From: Otis tarda | Taxonomy: Eukaryota > Chordata > Aves > Otidiformes > Otididae | DNA length: 64,000 bases | NCBI GenBank assembly: GCA_026413225.1 | Contig: CM048591.1 | Span: 43,939,303 to 44,003,302, forward strand | Direction of reading: 5' to 3' | Shown: positions 1 through 15,600 of the stretch, piece by piece | Layout of the letters: each line of letters begins with the position of its first letter | Position numbering within the stretch: the first letter of the stretch is position 1 | The notes under the pieces: model-generated | What the model was told of the DNA's origin: nothing | The model's input: only the letters and a program-made list of their open reading frames with translations | The model's database searches: none | Position numbers and translations under genes: made by a program

Positions 1-541
1 CCAAAAAATCTTTCGCTAATTTTAAAAGACCATGAACTGAAGTCCAGGTGTTACAGGTAAGAACTCCAGAAACAACAACAACAAAAAGTTCAAATAGCTA
101 AGTTCTGCGGACAGATCAGATGTTTTGCCTGTAGTTTAAAATATTCCAAACCCAGGAAATTTCAGTATGAAGGATTAAAAAAAAAAAAAAAAACAACAAC
201 TTGTTTGCAAGAGCAGATACAACAATGAGAAGTCTGGCTAATGAATAAGGCTAAAGTAACAATTATAAAACTGTTCCACTACTGCTTTAATTGTTTTCTC
301 CTTACCTTGCCATTGTCCCTTCCTACTAATGTGTTGTATATATAACAAAGTCCCAAAAGACTTAAACCAAAGTCTTAAAGAACTTAAACCAGAAAATAAT
401 GAAGTATAGCAATGCTGAGCAACAACATAGGTTAAATGTTCAAAACTGAAGTGTTTAATATGCTGATATGATACATTTTCTTGGAAAACACTCAGATATC
501 AAAACACCAAAGTATAAATATAACTGAAACTGCCTGATTAC

Positions 542-628
542 CTGGGAACTCCTGTCTAATGAAGTTTTCCAAGTTTTGTCTTATATATTCCCGAGCCTGA
601 TCCTCTACAATACTTGGAGCAAAATCAT
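542..628 (-). CDS. TUT7: TUT7 exon 15: start of catalytic module
   Basis: 87 nt, residues 1011-1039 plus one base. It encodes [20 protein letters not shown] and NFIRQEFP, the helix before the active nucleotidyltransferase domain. The next exon, expected to carry the GS and D-x-D motifs, is not in the window; 1-541 looks intronic. Acceptor tttaag after an A/T run, donor gtaatc. Confidence 0.92.
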
Positions 629-3600
629 CTTAAAAAAAAAAAAAAAAAAAAAGACAACAATTAAAACAAACTGATCTGTAGAAAGAGTCAACAGCAAAGA
701 TTAAAATTTAAAAAGTGAGGTGTTTACAGTGGGGTGAGGGAGACAAAAAGCAAGAGAAGATTCACTTGTGAAGGAAAGAAAGCAAAGATGAAGTAGAAGA
801 GAAATACCTGTTCAAATAAAAACATTAATTAGACAAATAATGCATTTTGTCAGGTCAGAAATGAGAAAGGAGGAAAGTTGAGTCACTCTGAAAAGAACAA
901 AATTGGAGAAGTGTTACAAAACAGTATTTTCACTCCATTTTTCCTAGAACACCAAAATCTCTGTTTACTAAAAACCATAAGTTAAGGAACAGTAATGAAA
1001 TTCAAAGTAGACAGAAATTTAAAATTATCAGTCAAAAAACCCACCCAAAACTAAACTCTTTGAAATTATATTAAGATGCTTAAATGAGTAATCATATAGC
1101 CAGTGTGTGGAAGATAAGCCTAAACCTTTTGTATTTCTCTAGATACAAACTACTCAGTAGTTCTATCAAAGCCCCTACAAATCTTAGAATTTTATTTAAG
1201 AGAGTTGGATACAGTGTGACAAATAAAGCAGCCCCCTTTATAACACCATTAGGCTGTGGTTCTTTCTTTTTTTTTTTGCAATTATTTTTCTACTGCATAA
1301 CAATATTCAAATGAAAAAACTTACAGTAACATTGGACACAAACTTGATCTAGAATAACTGAAAATTTGGGTGTCAGTGCTGGCAGTGGGTCAAGCTCAAT
1401 TTTCTTGAAGTCTTCAGGACAATCCCTCTTTAAGTGACCTTCCCGTTTGCACAAGCTACATACTACTGTAGGAGACTGCATGAACAGAAAGCAAGATTGG
1501 TTTTAAAATCTATAATGCTTTAATGAACGTGAGTAACACTGTCATATAACTGATAACAGAACATAAGCAATATGTTTATGCTCTGATAGAGCTTGCTTAC
1601 CTTGCCCTTTGTAAAAGCTGGTTTACTGAATTCATAAAAGAGTTCAGATTCTAAACACTGTTCTATGGCTGTGTTCTCTTCAAAAAGGCTTCCCTTCTCA
1701 GCAAGATCCTCTTGACTCAAATTGATCCTCAGGGGTCCATCCACATTTTCTTTGAAATGTTTGTCCTCATATTTATTGGGGATGGAAAAATCATCATCTT
1801 CCTCCGACAGTGCATCATCGTCTCCAGATCCAGTGTATGTGTTATCTAGTTCATCTCCAGCTCTTACTACGACGCCACACTCACTCTGGTTTAAAAGACT
1901 TAGTTCTTCCTCCTCTTCCTCCTCATCATCTGAATTAATCATTTGGGGTATTTGACTCTGTGCTGAACATAGGAATTTCTGGGGGGATTCATCTAGTTCA
2001 TCAGTTTCTTCAGTGCTCTCCTCATCAATGTCAATCTTGTCATCCATTATACCACTGCACTCTAAGCCAAACTCATCACTCTCTGTAAGTGCAGCGTTTT
2101 GAAAACCTTCTGCGTCTGAAGTACTGCATGTCTCTATGTCATGCTCATTCACTGTAACAGGGAGATCTCCACTATCACTGTCTTCATCTATTCCCTGCAC
2201 AGTAGTCAAGATATTATTCCATCTTTTTTGTTGCTCATGTTCTTCCTCTTCCTCTTCTTCTTCCTCTTCATTTCCACTCTCTGTCTCTTCACAACTTGGT
2301 TTAAAATCCTCATTATCTCCGGAAATAATTTCCTCAACTATACAGTCTGAATCTTCATGGGCAATTTCCAAATGATTTACATCATCAGCCAGTTCTTCTT
2401 CTGTGAAGCTTTCTGAGCCATCACACAGTTTTGAAGGATCAATTCTATGTGCCTGAGGAGTACCTGTAGTATCCATTATGCAATCTTCCACTACGGTTGT
2501 GTCTGTTCTACCATCCAAGTTTTGCAACTCAGAGTTTTCATGCTTTACAGCATCTTCTCCATGGTCCAGTGTTTGGGATTTCTCCTCATTGGTATTTGGA
2601 GAGGGTCTTTTGCTCAATTTTGCACTTTTTTTGTGAGGTAGGGCAAAATACTTGTAAGTTGCTCTCAGGCAGTGAAGAATATACTCATACACTAGCTGGC
2701 TGTTCAGAGTTCTTGCCACATTCCTTTTAACTGAATATGGGTCTAGTAGAAAGAAGAAGTGAACCAGCAGTGCAGGAGTTAACTTTTTTTAAAAACAAAC
2801 ACACTTACATCCTCACAAAATTTGAATATGCTACTCTAAAATATTGTGTAGAGATATAAGGTCTATGAATTGTGCTGAAGAAGATTTTTAAGTCCACTTT
2901 ATTACTTTTGATAACGTTGAAAAAAGCACCCAGGAAAATGCTACTTAAACTGATTTTTTTTTCAAAACATATTCTACTATTATTACTGGGAATCACAGTC
3001 AAATATTGAAAGATTCTAAGTTATTACACACAATGTCAATAGCCAAGACAGTACTCTAGAAAATTAAAGTAACAGTTCTTTGAAGTTTGTTGATATATAT
3101 ACCTTCCACAGCAATGCGCTTTTTAGGCCAGTCCTTTGATTCACGAGACACTGTTTCTTTGAGTCGTATGCTAATAACCAAATCAGCCATATTGAACTCC
3201 AAGGCATAGAAACGAAGCAGCTCTACCCAGAGCTGACCAGCAGGTGCTGAACACTGCTGTCCTGAACCAAATACTAAAGGAACCTGTCAATTACAGAAGA
3301 AAAGCTTAAACATTTAATGCACAAGTGTTTAGCTGTTACATTTCTTTGTATTTCATTTGTAATTAATATTACAAAATTTAAAGTTGCTCCTATACTCCTG
3401 CAGTTGCAATAAAAACTGCAGTTCAAAAGTTGGAAGAGATAATAAAAAATTGAAATGGAAGACTGCAGCAATGGTAAATAGCCTCAATGATTAATAGTAG
3501 TTGCTTATTTAAGTGTTTATGCCATAATTTATAAATTTCCAAGAAAATATCACATCTATTCCAATTGGACAGAATGGATTATATAGCCTATTTTTTAGCA

Positions 3601-6600
3601 AAGCCTAAACTGTATTGTTAACTGTTGTAACGTGCAATCCTATAGAGATACTGTTTCTTGTCAAGTTGTTAATAAAAGAAATAATTTGTAAGCTAAGAGG
3701 AAGTATTTCTCACATGCTTAACCTAATTCTGAGATAAAACTGTTTCAACTCTATAAATGATATTCTCCTCTGAGAGGTTAAAACCCAAGGTCTTATCGAA
3801 GAGTTTGAAGTAACATCTAGTTTCCTGCTAGCTTTTTAGCACCAAGAGGTAAGCACAGTAAGCATGGTATCAAGCAGCCATGCAATCCCTTAGTTCAGCT
3901 CATGGTTTTGCAACATAAACACAAAACAAAATTAGAAGATGGTACTTTTTTCAAGAACAGCAATGACTGCTAGACTACTACAGAATAAATTAAATGGTTC
4001 AGACCTTGCCCCTTCTAGGGGAAGTTTGTTGTGCCAAATCAGAATCATCAGTGGGGTTATGCTCCCAAACTACAGCATCATTCTCAACTTCTTTCAGATG
4101 AAAATTAGTTAATTTGTTTAATGAGAATCCTCCAATCTAAAGGAAATAGAAAAAAGAAACATACAGCTAAATATCATGTGAACTTTACATGTTTCCCCTC
4201 CATGGCAGTAAGATAAATTAAAACACAACAAAGTTTTAAAAAAATAGCTGTTCCAGGCCTAGAATATACCCCAATCTGCTTCTCTCTGTACTTCTCTACA
4301 AAAAGCTGTCATGAGTTCAGTGCTTTTGGAAGGGTATACATATATCGTAGAACATTTTCTTTGACATTACACAAGCATAAGTATGTATATTTTAATTATA
4401 TGTACTATAGGACTTTTCTCTTATTCAGGGCAGAGGATGGAGAGATATTTGGGAATGAGTCACTCACGTACTGAAGGAAATTCTTAACTGCAAGGACCAT
4501 GCAATTGGTTATGGAAACTGGAACATAGACTTTACATGTAACAGGCAACTGTAAGAACAAAAGTGGGTGCCACAAATATAAACACCTGAATGGTGTCCTG
4601 GAGAACTGGATTCTGGATTTGTGTCTATAGTACAACTCCTGATATTAAAATGCATTTAAGCTTCTAAACCCCAGAAATACATGCTCTAAACCCCTAGTGT
4701 GATCTTTTGGGCAGATATCACACCAATGTGCTCTCCAACTATGCTCTACATTTTGAAGAACTAGATGTCAAAATTCAAGACATTGTTTTGGGATGTAGGT
4801 ATGTGAATTCAGAGTTCTCAAGAGTCTGGAAGAAAATGTGAAGAAATAAGGAAGTAGGTTGCTATGAAGTGCATTATTCAATGCTCTCCTTACTGACAAG
4901 AGGAGCACTTAATTCAATGATTATGATTGTGACTTGCATCCTTACAGCCAAATACAAAAAGGTTAAGTGTAGTCTGGCTGAATTCACATTCTTTCTGCAT
5001 TCCTGCAGAAATGGCTGGCTTATGGCTTGCTCAAAATAGCAAGAAGCTGACAGGTGACACCACAAGTGATTAGTCCTCTCATTCATACCATTCAGTGTAT
5101 TAATACACGTACCCATGATCCCAAATAGACAGGTAGAAAAGGCTCTTTCCTCTGTTGTAGAAAGAAAATAACCATTAAAGCAAACACATAAGGTGACAAG
5201 CCTCCCTCTTCAGGACGATCAACACAGCACAACTGTAAAAATAAATTGTGCAGTCATTAAAGTTTCAAGTGAAACTGTGAAAAATAATATTTTAATTACT
5301 GTCACATTAAATACTGACAGAAACTCAGACATCTTTGACTTCTTGTGAGATGGACTTTGTTCTCAAGGCCTGGATATTTACTGAACATGTTATTACCATA
5401 ATATTTTCAGTGTAAGAGGTGTAGGGTGCAGTCTGGCAAAACAGACAGTATACAGCACATTTGCAAAAATGATGACTCATTTTACATGGATATAGTGCAA
5501 GTCAAGAGTTTTTCCAATGCTTTTATTAAATCATATTTTAATTGCAGACACACAGTTTTGGAACAATTATTTTAATTCATAGGAAAGTTTTAACCTACAT
5601 ATGGAAACAAGTAGCTTTTTCTTTAATTTTTTTTCATGATGGATTAAGTTTATGGGAAATTGGTAATCAAATTTCATATACACTCCCCTGACTTGTTTGG
5701 TAACAGAGAAGGATACTTATAGTCTGCATGCCACTGGCTGAAGCTTAAAATTCCACTTTTGAAATTTAGTGGAACATTAAAATACACAAATGAGAATTAT
5801 ATAATTTATAAAAGTTACAATTTATTAAAAAAAAAATTTCCAAAGACACCTTCAACACCTGTCTTCTAAACCGTACCTACAGTCTTACCAGCATAAAATC
5901 AATGTTCATTCAATATTTTTTCACAGATGGGGGAATACAAATGACTCTTACCTTTGCCCAGTACCTGAAGGCAATCACTAAAGGTACTACAGTAGGTTCC
6001 AGTTTTCCAAGCGTAGCCAAATGGTTTGTTGTCAGATAAGCATTCTCATTCCCTGCACTCACTTTACAAATAAGGCCACTAAAACCCAAAAAGAAACAAA
6101 GTAAAAGATCTTGGAGGCTTTGTAAGAACAGCCACGGGTCAGATGACATCTCACAGCACAGTGTAACAGAAGGCTGTAAGGAAAGACTTAGCCTCTCACA
6201 GACACCGTATCTACATTAAAAGAAGCATGGACAACCAATTTGATTTATGGCTAAGTTGTAAATACATGCATTATAATTTCTGTTTTCAATATAATTGAAA
6301 ACTGTTTTCAAATATAATTAAAATTTAAGTATTTCTTTCTAACGATACTAAATCACTGAACTAAAAAAAAAATTACAGTACTAATTTCTTTCATGCATCA
6401 AAACAATCTTCCCATACCACACCCATCAGAAAACAGTTTCTATGCTGTTTCCACAGCACAAGAAACATTTTCAAACAGTGAAAGATCAAGGTACTGGCAG
6501 TATTTCTGTATCAGTAGCTGTTCATAGAATGTTTCATGAATCTTAAGTGATATCCATTAAATGGGCAAAATAAAATGTCTTTCACATGTTCTCAAAATAC

Positions 6601-9600
6601 TAATGAAGCTAAGCAAGCTGATCTTGCCCTTACAGAAATCTGTAATTTAATATGGTATCTGCATTACCCATAAGGAAGGAAAGTTTCTGCTTAAGCAGTT
6701 ATCTCAAATGGAAGGGTAAGGGTACATGCTGGAAACCATAATGGTTGAAGGGATTGGGAAATACACAGCTGAGGACAGAATAACCCTTACCCTCTTATTC
6801 TAGGCTACGAATGACTTGCCCATGAGTGTTAGTTTGTGTTTCAAGATCCATGGAACTGTAATAATTTAGTACAGAAACTTCATTTTTTCAGATGTTGGTA
6901 CATATAATTTACATTGCTATATACTATTAGAACACACAAAGTGACAACTGAGACCTTTGCTTTTCTCTGCACACCACCACTGGTATTCTAGCATGGAAAT
7001 CTGCATCAACTTCCGTAAAAGATTCTAGAGAGGAGAAAGAAAAAGAAAAAGCCACATTAAGCATGATGTTGACAAAAAATATGTTGAACTGGATGCAAAT
7101 AGAGGAGTACAACTAGAACCTCAGCTTCTTAATAAAATGACTAATTTTGAGACAAACACCTCAGTACATCTGATTGATCAATCCTGTCACTCTTTTACAG
7201 CAAGTTTTTCACATGTGGTGGGAAGAATATTGTCTATACTCTGTGACAAACACTGTTAAGAAGATACTCAAGAAGAGGAACTTTTCAAAATTCATAATCA
7301 CAGTAGGCACACTTAAGCAGGTATATTTTGGTTAAGTGCTGGCTTCAGTAAAGCCAGACCAATGACATCTGTAAAACAATGTTTGTGTGAAAGATGAAAA
7401 AAAAAAAAAAAAAAACAGAGTGTTATGTCAGTACTAGGCAGAAAGAAAATATCCAAATTTATTTTCCCTGGTAATTTAGAAATGCTCTATGTAAGTATGG
7501 AACAGGCTTACTGACACGATGTAAGGTTTTCTTGCTAGGCTTGAAATTTTTTCCTCTTATTCTTGATATAGGTTTCCAAATGCAGTTCAGCTACATTTTT
7601 TATCTTAACATTAAAAAAGTACAGATGCCACTGCAGTCCTTTCTCCAAGTGGAGTTTATTGATCTAAATTTGGCTTATTTTTTGATGCCTCACTGTTTCA
7701 CTGGGCCAGCAGAGAGGAAACTATGAAACAATTTTAGATACCCTTCTCAAAAATTCTGAAATGACAAGGTTTTCTTGATGTTACTTAGGCATTTGGACAT
7801 TGGACTTCTTCGAAAACGTCTTGCTTTTGCCACTGGTGTCCTCAAACGCCTAATGCTCTGTCCCTGTGTCTTCTGACTCACAGAAAAACACTTTGTGTAA
7901 GATGTTAATGCAAATACTGCTTGCTTTCAAAACACATTAGAGATCCTAACTTCTTATGAGATCTGGTTCTTCATTCCTCCAGTCTGGCTGAACAATAACA
8001 CCATTTTCCAAGACTATAACGGTCATCTGACCAGATAAGAAGATGCACATACAATGAGGGGTGTGGATGGCAATGACAAAAAATCTAGATCAGTAAACAG
8101 ATGCATGTTTAATACACATATTTGGAATCACACGGTCTGATTTCCCAACTGTGGGTACAAAGCAAGTCAAAAAAGTAGTAAAGCTACTTTTTGTAATCTG
8201 CATTTCAAAGGACAGAGTTTCTTTCCTATCTTTTCATTTTTTGCTTACATAATCTCAAATTGGTTTAAGTACCTTTTTTTTTTTTTTTAAGATCTTAAAA
8301 TTTACTTGCTTGTATTACTGAACCTGAAAATTTCTGCAGTCATTTGTATGTGGCCCCACGGCACTAACAGGCATGTGCACTATGAAAAGAGACCACAATC
8401 TGAAAGTATGTTACCAAGTTTCTGATCACGTTAGAAGAGCTGAGGCTACTTTATGTACTACACATGGCTAATAGAGGAGTCTGAGGAAAGAAAGGAAGCA
8501 CAGTGTACCTGAAGTTTAAAGACATCTTCACTTACAATGTAGAAGAAAACCTCCCACTAGGAATTTCTCATATCAACACAAATGATGGGACTTCAGTAGT
8601 CATAATACTGAATACCAAACTTAGTTCTGACAATTATTATTTCCTGCAGTATTTTTCAGTCTCATATCTTTCTAAAAAGAAAATAGCACGTGGTTTACCT
8701 GTTCAATAGAGGTGGAATTCAACAATACTAAGCAGTAATAGTTTAATGGAATTGATAAGACAGCATTTTTTTCTTACCACTGTTCTGGAGACTTTCTTGC
8801 ACAAGTAAGAGAACATCTGGTTGAGTCATCTGTCAATAAAAGTAATAAAGCTGTTTTCACAGCTGTCAAAAAGGTGATTTCCTACAGCTCTAAAAAATTT
8901 TAAAATATTGCCACTTCCGTTTTTCTTCCAGAGAGGGCAGCAAGGAAACAAAATAACAGCAACCCAAAAAAACCTGCTTTTAGTCCTCAGTAATCGCTAA
9001 ATTGTATCAAACGGAACAGGAACTCAGCTTACTGCGAAGGAAAAAAAAAATTATCCTGGAGTAATAGTAGCTAAAGCTATTTTTACCTGTATCAAGGACT
9101 TGGTTGTGGAAAAAAAACACCAAGAGAAATATTATTTCAGTGTGCTTAAATATGATTGCCTTCTGACATGGTGCATCTACCTCACATCAAAGATTGGAAT
9201 TATAGCTTTTTTTTAAATTATATGCACTTTATGAACTTGGATCATTCTTTTTCCCTGCAAGATTTCCATCTTTGTTTCCTATAAGAAATGCTAAATTTTA
9301 ACTATGAGACTGCCAAATCAACTACAGCAGGAGTAAGTTTAAGTACGGAATCAAAAGCTTTTCAAAGTCCTTAATTTCTGTTCAATGTTCAAGCACAAAA
9401 ATATATAGAAACAACTAATAAACCAAATCAAGACTTTAAATTACTTCACACATAAATGACGCAAGATGGTTTCAGGGCTCAAAAATAACCTAGCAATCAA
9501 GAACTCTGATGTGCATTTATCAGAAAATTTACAGAAATAAGATCATGGAAGTGCCATTTAACCTAGCTGTAAGAGAAAATAAATTATTATGAGTCATATG

Positions 9601-12600
9601 ACTGCTAGGAGTACAGATGTTTTAGGTGTTCTCAGTTTTTCAGAAGGAAGATTTGATAAAACACAAAACTGTATTATACTGCATTACCATTTTATGAAGC
9701 AAAGAACGTTATTTTAAGACTGTTTTAATGTGGTAGCTCTGTTTTATCCAGTGTAATTTCATAAAAAGTGATACTACCATGCTATTTTAATCTACATAAA
9801 GGTGCAAACATTCAAAATAACTTTGACATATTTAATAAGATGGTCTTACTTACATTGGCAGGAAACTGGATATCTATGTTTATGTCTGAAGTTTTGAAAC
9901 CAAATCTGCTATAGGAGGAGCCATACAATCTTAATGAGCACTCTGCAACAAAAAGAATTATACTGCATTTACTCGATACCTAATTCTAAGTCTGTAGCTA
10001 CTTTACAGCACTGTCAGTAGATCTTAAACCTGTATCTCATTTTGATGACCGCAGCAGATGAAGAAGAATCTTCCAACAGCACCGAAATGCCCTCCATGGC
10101 CTGTTTATCTTCACTTTTTACTACAGGTCTGTTTGGGTTATGAGCATCATTGTAATTTAATTCTGATACAGGGTTATATTGCCACATCATGTTGTTCAAC
10201 AGATTAGTAACTAAATATACTGTTTTAGAATTTAGCTAGCCAAGGTTTTTAATTTTGTTTTCACTTTTTAAAGGTTGGCACTTCTACAATCTAAAACAAA
10301 TTGCAAATAATACCTGGCAATTTTTGACGCAGTAAGTTTTCCATCTTTGTTTTAATGTTGAGCCTTTCTTCTAGATCTTCATTATTTAAGCCAAACTCCT
10401 GCACTACATTTTCAATAGCAACACCAATAGCTTGTATCTGAGATGGCACTGGAGGAGGCAGAGCAGTCAGCAGCTGTTCTTCTTGCTTTTCCTTTAAAGA
10501 TAATAAGACTGGCATTTTAATGATTTTCTTGAGTTGCTTAATTTGCCAGAATGAATGTCTGCAACTAATGTCAAGTAACACCACCACAGGTTTTCCAGAT
10601 AACAGAGGTAATTGGAAGAAAGAACATCAGGAGAGAAATTCTGACGGATATAAAAAATTAGATATTCCAGGAGGCATCAGTAACGTGCAGAGGTGTATAT
10701 CTATATATATATAAAGAGAGATATTTGTAACACTAAAAAAGTACTCAACAATTCTTTCATCACCTATGAAGTGGGAAAGGGTAGGCATTAGTGAGGAAGA
10801 AATAGAAAACATGCAGAAGACATTTTTTTTACCACATCACACTGAGAAAGTAGAAGGAACAGAAGACATTAAATTAAAAAAATAGAAAGTAAAATTGAGG
10901 TTATGCTGGAAGTTATTTTGATGTTTATGATCAAAACAAACCTATTTCCTTTACATATAAACAAATTTGTAATACTCCATGGGTTCTTAATTTCATTTAC
11001 AGTATTTCTGAATTGAAATCTTCACCCTGACATATAGCTTATAATTTCTAATTCTGCCAGACCAACTATATTTGCTTATTGCTACTCCTCATTGCTTGAT
11101 CAAAACTCTTCATTGTTGAAATATGTCAATGAAATATACACTAAGAAAAATACACATAACTAGTCTACAAGAAGAATTATAGAACAGTGAACAGAAGAGT
11201 CAGTTGGTACAGCTTTTTTATTATACTTCAGTCACCAGTAACAAAATATTATGAAGTTATACTTGAAATGAGGTCTTCTTTTAACAATAATAGGCATGAA
11301 AAAGTACAAATTAAAATTCAAAGCTGAGGGTAGAAGCAAAGTCCAGATCCCAAGTTGACTCTTTTTTACCAGTATCACTAAGTAATAGTTCTTAAGATGA
11401 TTCAACACAGTAAAAAAATAAATGAGGAATGATTTTAGAAGCAGTATTGCTTCATTGTCATTAGTTGGGTGAGGATAATTTAATAAATCTGCATTTTATA
11501 CTTTTTAATGTCCTTAACTCACCTTTAGGCTTTTCTTGTGTCTTTTCTCTTTAATATGCTTATGAGCAAAAGCCACCGACTCAATTAAAACATCACACAA
11601 TTTGCAGGTATATTTTGCTGATGGGTAGCTTCGAGGTTGCTAAAATAAAGAGAGTAAAAAACTCTAAAATACAGAAAGATATTACCTTCATTTCACTCCA
11701 TACCCTTGCTAAGTTGAACGTCTAACTCTGAAGTCCAGAATTACTCCCTTTGGCTTTCCTAACTCCACCTTTACAGTCAAAAAGTTTGCATATCAAATAT
11801 AATGCCAGAAGAATGGCAGTACTAGGTCAATCAAGCCCAATACCTTGACTTTTCCAGTGGAAAACAGTCAACGCTGATGAAAGAATATATTAATTGAACA
11901 AACATACAATAAAACTTTTCTGGTCCACCACCTCAGTATCTAGTGATCTGATTTTAATTCAGCCATTTTTTTGTGCTTAAATTGCTGGCAAACCAAGATT
12001 TATTATAGCAAAAAAGCAAAGGATGATCTGCCTTCCTTTGACTATTCATTAACAGCATCCATTTTGTACTTCACATGATTCTGTAACTAGACTTTCTAGC
12101 TACAGTCAGAGAAATTGCTCAAAGTGAACCCTCTATATTGTATTTAAAGACAAAAAAAAAAATTCGAGAGGACTATACGAGTAAAGGCAGTGGCACCTTC
12201 TTCAGTCTATAAATGCAGTCTCGCTTCAATCGTTCTTCGGCCTGCTGCAACCCTAGAAGTTCTTTTGCCGACAGCACAGATTCATCTATGACTGGACCAT
12301 CCACTTCATGTTGATCATACTCATCTTTTCTAGTTCTTCTCAATCTTCTTGGTTTCCTAAGCTTCTTCATTTCTTATAAAGAGTTACGAGAGCAAATATG
12401 TCAAATAACTTCAGAGTATGACATGGCATTACATTTGTTTGGTTTTTTTTTTTTAAATTACCATTCTACTTACGTGCAAGTCAAAGAAGATACAAATCAT
12501 CTACCCTGTATAGTTTCAAAATCTCTTCTGTGCAAGTCTGCTAATAGTAAGAGTGAATATTTATGTTGTAACCTATAGTATCTTTGTTCAGAACTACTAA

Positions 12601-15600
12601 AACCACTAATTTATCCCATTGAAGTCACCAACCTTATTTAGATAGCTTTGTTAAAACTGGCAAAAAAACCCCCAAACCTAAATGCAACAGATTTCACTGC
12701 CTAGTTGAGACATACCTTTATGTTATTATAATGAAAAGGTAAAATATATCTAAAGATTTCAGGATGCTTGGTCAGGCTTAGGTAGACGAACAAGCAGGAA
12801 AGTGAAGAACCCACAGACCACTATGAACATTACAGAATTAGTAAGTGTAGGCCAATCTGAATGATTTGTAAGAGCTAATAGCACTATGATACAGCACTGC
12901 CATGGCTTAGCTGACATACGACAATTTATTATCACCAGTAATAACTGCCTGTTAATGTCACTTGCCATTCAATTAAACCAGTGTATGGATCAGGATTGCC
13001 TTCATGTTATTAAATAGACAAGTGAAAGAAAAATAAAAAAAAAAAAGAACTTGCTAATTATTTGCACACTTTGCTTAATAAAGCTATACAACTGGCAGAA
13101 TAAACATGCTTAGAAAGCTTATTATGTTTACAGAAGAAGTTCTGGAACAAGTTAATGTAAATACCACTTCTACTTTTAAGCAAACTTTGTCACCAATTTG
13201 AAGTGGGAATTGCTACTGGTGTAAAGAATATCTGTAAAAATAATCTCAGGAATCACTGAATCAGGCCAGATTTTCACACATTACTTCAGAACACATTTTA
13301 CCTTTCACTTAAACAGTGTCTGAGAAAGTTTATGTAACTTCCCTAGACTCCAGAACTCTTACATGATGAGAAGCTGAACATGAGCCGGAAATGTGCGTGT
13401 GCAGTCCAGAAAGCCAACCGCATCCTGGGCTGCGTCAAAAGGAGCGTGGCCAGCAGGGCGAGGGAGGTGATCCTCCCCCTCTACTCTGCTTTGGTGATAC
13501 CCCAGCTGGAGCATTGCATCCAGCTCTGGAGACCCCAACATAAGAAGGACATCAACTAGTTGGAGAGGGCCAGGAAAATGATCAGAGGGCTGGAGCACCT
13601 CTCCTATGAGGACACACTGAGAAAGTTGGGGCTGCTCAGCCTGGAGAAGAGAAGGCTCTGGGGAGACCTTACAGCAGCCTTTCAGTAACTAAAGGGGGCC
13701 TACAGGAAAGATTGGGATAAACTCTTTAGCCTGTTGTGATAGGATGAGGGGTAACAGTTTTAAAATAGAGAGAGGTAGACTCAGAGTAGATATTAGGAAA
13801 AAAAATTTTACAGTGAGGGTCGGGGAACACTGGAACAGGTTGCCCAGAGAGGTGGTGGATGCCCCATCCCTGGAAACATTCGAGGCCAGGTTGGACAGGG
13901 CTCTGAGCAACCTGATCTAGTTGGAGATGTCCCTGCTCCTTGCAGGGAGGTTGGACTAGATGACCTTTAAAGATCCCTTCCGACCCCAACTATTCTATGA
14001 TTCTATGATTTTCCATACCGACTCTCCTGCTTAAACTCCCAAGACCTGCCACAGTTGTTCAACTACGTTTTTACTGATCAGTAGACAGAACTTGGAGAAA
14101 AATGTATATGAAATGAATATCTTTGCAGGAAAGTGTGTTACAACTACCTACTTAAAAATAATTTCTGTAACCACTAAGTAACTTTTAAAAAATTACAAAG
14201 TAAATAAATACTTCTAATATTTGGAAGTTACAGTAGTGACAGTCTAATTACAGGTTAATGACTAAATAAAGTACTAAAGGCAAGTTAAAATCAAAGCTTC
14301 TGCAGAAAAATCAGTGCCTCAGAGATCTGGTAAACTCCTTTCTTATAAGCTACAGTAAAAAGGCATAAAGATAAAGGAAAGGAATAACTGCCTAAAAGAT
14401 TTCAAGTACAAGGAAATGCTAAAATAAACATTTTTAGCAATTGTTTGCTACTTGACATAGAATTAGAGCTTTTGAAGGGACTAAGAGGTGAGCTACGCTA
14501 TGCCTGTGCTTTGCAGCAGGATGAAGTGAACTTTGTCAATCCTGAGCAATGCTCACCTAACCTGTTCTTAAAGGCCTTCAGGTACCTACTCTATGAGCTG
14601 CCCAGACAACCTCTCCAGTACTTCACTAGCTTTACCATTAGAAAGTTTCCCCTTATTTCTCATCTGGACTTTTCTCGCTCAATTTTAGGCCCTTTGTGTC
14701 CCACCTCTTGCAAAGATGCAAGCCAGATCACCACATCAGCTTTTTAATACCTTTCTAGACAGCTGAAGCCTGTTACGACGCCTTCCTACCCTTTCCTTTT
14801 ACAGAAAGATTGGGGATTGTTTACAGTTTGTGTAGTTTGTTTTCTATGTGCCCTGGCATTCTTCTTGCTCTTCTTTGGCCTGTTTCCATTTTATTCATTC
14901 AAGTGGGGTGCCAAAGCTGGACAGAATACTGCAACTGAGATTACCAAAGACTTACAGAAAATGGAGTACTCCAGGCTGCGAGTTTGTTTTCATGCCTCAC
15001 AACACCATAGCACTGACTACTCATTATCATCTGATTCACTATGGTTTCAGATTCTTCTCTGAAAAAATACTACTATATAATAACAACTTTCATAATAATA
15101 ACTTCCTCCTTTATTTGTACAGAGGACATTCCTACTTCAAAAATGGCATTTGCACATATTTCTTTTGTATTTCATCTTATATGTAGGTCATTTCTGCAAT
15201 TGTGCAAAGTTATTTTAACTGACCTTCCTGCTATTCTGCATTCGGTTCCTACCAGCTCCACCACATATTCAAATTTAAAAGCACACAATTAATAAGCATG
15301 CTGTCTTCATTCATCATCAGAATCATATAACAAGCATTGAACAGAATAGAATTCTCATAGATGCTTGCTCAATGCTTATCATTTTGACAAAGTCTTTGTT
15401 AAGTATTTTCTGAGTGTAGTTATGTAATTAGCTCTGCAAGTCTCCTGTATTAATTTCATCTAGAGAGTTTAGCTCCAGTTTACTTACAGGACTGTCACAT
15501 TAAGAGTGTCTAAAGTACTACAGTACTCCTACTAGCAGTATGTGCTAGTAACTGCTTCTCCCACATCCACAGGGGACTGATCACTGTTTTAAATAAATAA

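Noticed and set aside
1722-2375. Plus-strand open frames rich in Ser
   Set aside because: They are the reverse of the GAA/GAG-rich acidic exon of TUT7.
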